Shown piece after piece: positions 62,730-64,000 of a stretch of 64,000 nucleotides of DNA (its first letter is position 1; each line of letters opens with the position of its first letter). Origin of the DNA: Teichococcus oryzae. GTDB lineage: Bacteria > Pseudomonadota > Alphaproteobacteria > Acetobacterales > Acetobacteraceae. Location: the NCBI RefSeq assembly GCF_008386565.1, contig NZ_VUKA01000001.1, forward strand, positions 992,001 to 1,056,000, written 5' to 3'. The position numbers and the translations under genes were made by a program. The notes under the pieces were generated by a model that had not been told where the DNA came from, did not search any database, and saw nothing but the letters and a program-made list of their open reading frames with translations.

Positions 62730-62763
62730 CGGCATCGCAACAGCCGTCTTCCACGCGGGAGGA

Positions 62764-63858
62764 TCAGAGCCTGCGTTGCCTGCTGGCATCCGCCTGGGCA
62801 TAGGGGCGCTCAAACGCGGCGAGGCGTGCCAGCAGGGTCAGCGCGGCGGCATAATAATGCGGGGCCTGGCGGACGCGCGGCAGAAATTCCGGCCCGGCGG
62901 CCGGATCGTGAACCAGCTTGGCCACGGCGAGGAAACCGCTATCCGCCGGGTAAGGGGCGGTATTGTTCTGAACCAGGTCGGTCCAGGCCGGTGTCACAGG
63001 ACTGCTGCTCCAGAAGCGTGCCGCGGCCTGCGCCGCTGGCTCGGCCTCCAGCCCCGCCCAGGCGAGGTAGAGCGGCACCCGCACCGCATCATAGGAAAAG
63101 CGTGGTGGCCAGCCCGAAGGAAGGGATGGCGGCGAGGCTTCGTGGCGGGACAGGCTGATCCAGTCGGCGGGCAGGCCCCATCGCCCGAAGCGGGCCTCGC
63201 GCAGCAGCGCCAGCCCATCCTGCCGCAGTGCCAGCCAGCGCCCATCCGGCATCAACTGCGCCAGGGCGCCGAAGGCCGGGATCACATAATAGGATGGGTT
63301 GAGCACCACATGGTCGCGGTGCTCGAAGCCGAAGGCCGCCGGCAGCAGCACCATGCGGCCGCGCAGTTCCCGCACGCAGGCCGAGTGCAGGTCCTGCGCC
63401 ACCCTGATGCCGAGCTCGAGAAGCTCGGGCCGCTGCCAGCGCCGGGCAGCGCGTTGCAGGGCCCAGGCCACGAAGATGTCGCCATCGGTTGCGTTGTTGT
63501 GGTCTTCTACCGGCACGGCGCGATCCGGCCGCCAAGCCCAGGCCATCAGGTTGTCGCTGGGCCGCCGCAGCTCACGGCGGGCCCAGCCCAGCATCCGGTT
63601 GAAGCTTCGCTCGTCATCGAATGCTTCGGCGAGAAGCAGACCCCATCCCTGACCCTCGGAATGGGAGGTGCCGTGATTGGCGGTGTCCACGACCCGGCCT
63701 TCCTCCGTGACATAGAGGCGGAGGAAATCCTGCCACTCCTCGATGCCATCAATAGGGGGAGTGGCCGTCACCTCGGCTTCCCTGGTGGCCCCCGCAGGCA
63801 GAGTCACCAGGGCGGCCGTCCATCCGAGCAGGCTGCGCCGCGCGAGTCCGGCCGGCAT
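62764..63858 (-). CDS. GH8 endoglucanase (BcsZ-like)
   Basis: Predicted beta-1,4-glucanase in the periplasm. 364 aa with leader MPAGLARRSLLGWTAALVTL. Catalytic elements: NHGTSHSEGQGWGLLLAE with the acid Glu, EDHNNATDGDIFVAWALQRA with the base Asp, NPSYYVIPAF and RFSYDAVRVPLYLAWAGL, all GH8 features. In other species such enzymes serve cellulose synthesis operons; whether bcsA/B lie beyond the right edge is unknown. Confidence 0.92.
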   Translation of the reverse strand: MPAGLARRSLLGWTAALVTLPAGATREAEVTATPPIDGIEEWQDFLRLYVTEEGRVVDTANHGTSHSEGQGWGLLLAEAFDDERSFNRMLGWARRELRRPSDNLMAWAWRPDRAVPVEDHNNATDGDIFVAWALQRAARRWQRPELLELGIRVAQDLHSACVRELRGRMVLLPAAFGFEHRDHVVLNPSYYVIPAFGALAQLMPDGRWLALRQDGLALLREARFGRWGLPADWISLSRHEASPPSLPSGWPPRFSYDAVRVPLYLAWAGLEAEPAAQAAARFWSSSPVTPAWTDLVQNNTAPYPADSGFLAVAKLVHDPAAGPEFLPRVRQAPHYYAAALTLLARLAAFERPYAQADASRQRRL

Positions 63859-64000
63859 TTACAACTCCTGGCTCAAAATTCCTTGGAACCTTGTGCCAGA
63901 AAATTGCGATCTTAAGAGGTGAGGAGTCGAACAACATTTCGCGCGCAGAATGTGGACGTGGTGTCACTACCGACCAGGCATTGTTCTGCGAAGCGCGGCG

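Overview
The window is a contiguous, very GC-rich, gene-dense chromosomal piece with 62 protein genes that I can support and no rRNA, tRNA, IS element, CRISPR array or integrase that I can see. The gene families (long-form omega subunit, RSH next to rpoZ and folK, XdhC/Cox accessory genes, Bug- and TRAP-type binding proteins, CtrA-free alphaproteobacterial gene orders) suggest an alphaproteobacterium. Acetobacteraceae such as Roseomonas is my best guess; this is inference from gene content and composition, not from a marker sequence.

Region 1 (1-8.7 kb, minus strand): a run reading coxG-coxD-coxE-xdhC (split into two genes)-MoeA/MocA fusion-folK-rpoZ-RSH. The first six match the maturation set of molybdenum hydroxylases of the CO dehydrogenase/xanthine dehydrogenase family. 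Their likely client is the coxS-coxL-coxM enzyme at 54.6-58.4 kb. CoxL carries the AYRGAGR signature of form II enzymes, so true CO oxidation is doubtful.

Region 2 (8.8-24 kb): a DUF4336 membrane fusion, a DUF892 ferritin-like protein, a lone GH19 endolysin-like gene behind a striking 15-bp-arm palindrome, a thiXYZ-type transporter under a TPP riboswitch, a pyruvyl-transferase/GT14 gene pair linked by a 4 x 8-bp tandem repeat, a histone-deacetylase-like gene, DUF192, an MBL hydrolase, a DUF815 ATPase, yajC (with secDF missing beside it), sodB, an NDUFAF6-like gene, and a divergent Lrp/dadA pair.

Region 3 (24-42.5 kb): a probably iron-regulated FepA-like TonB receptor and a methyltransferase; metNI with two metQ copies; a DbpA-like helicase; an M20-fold protein that has lost its zinc site; a GntR/FCD regulator; an atypical Nramp-fold transporter; and a TRAP-type binding protein coupled to a hybrid HK-REC-HPt kinase.

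Region 4 (42.5-64 kb): a type I secretion ATPase and adaptor with a small partner gene, GtrA, a dpp-like peptide transporter with two binding proteins, coxSLM, a two-CSD cold-shock protein with a Gly/Arg repeat linker, a Bug-type binding protein, an SDR, two unknowns and a GH8 endoglucanase. The most unusual items are the slippage repeat at 15131-15162, which could fuse two glycan genes, the degenerate M20 protein, the Nramp relative without its metal motifs, the repeat-linked cold-shock protein and the palindrome at 11473-11510.
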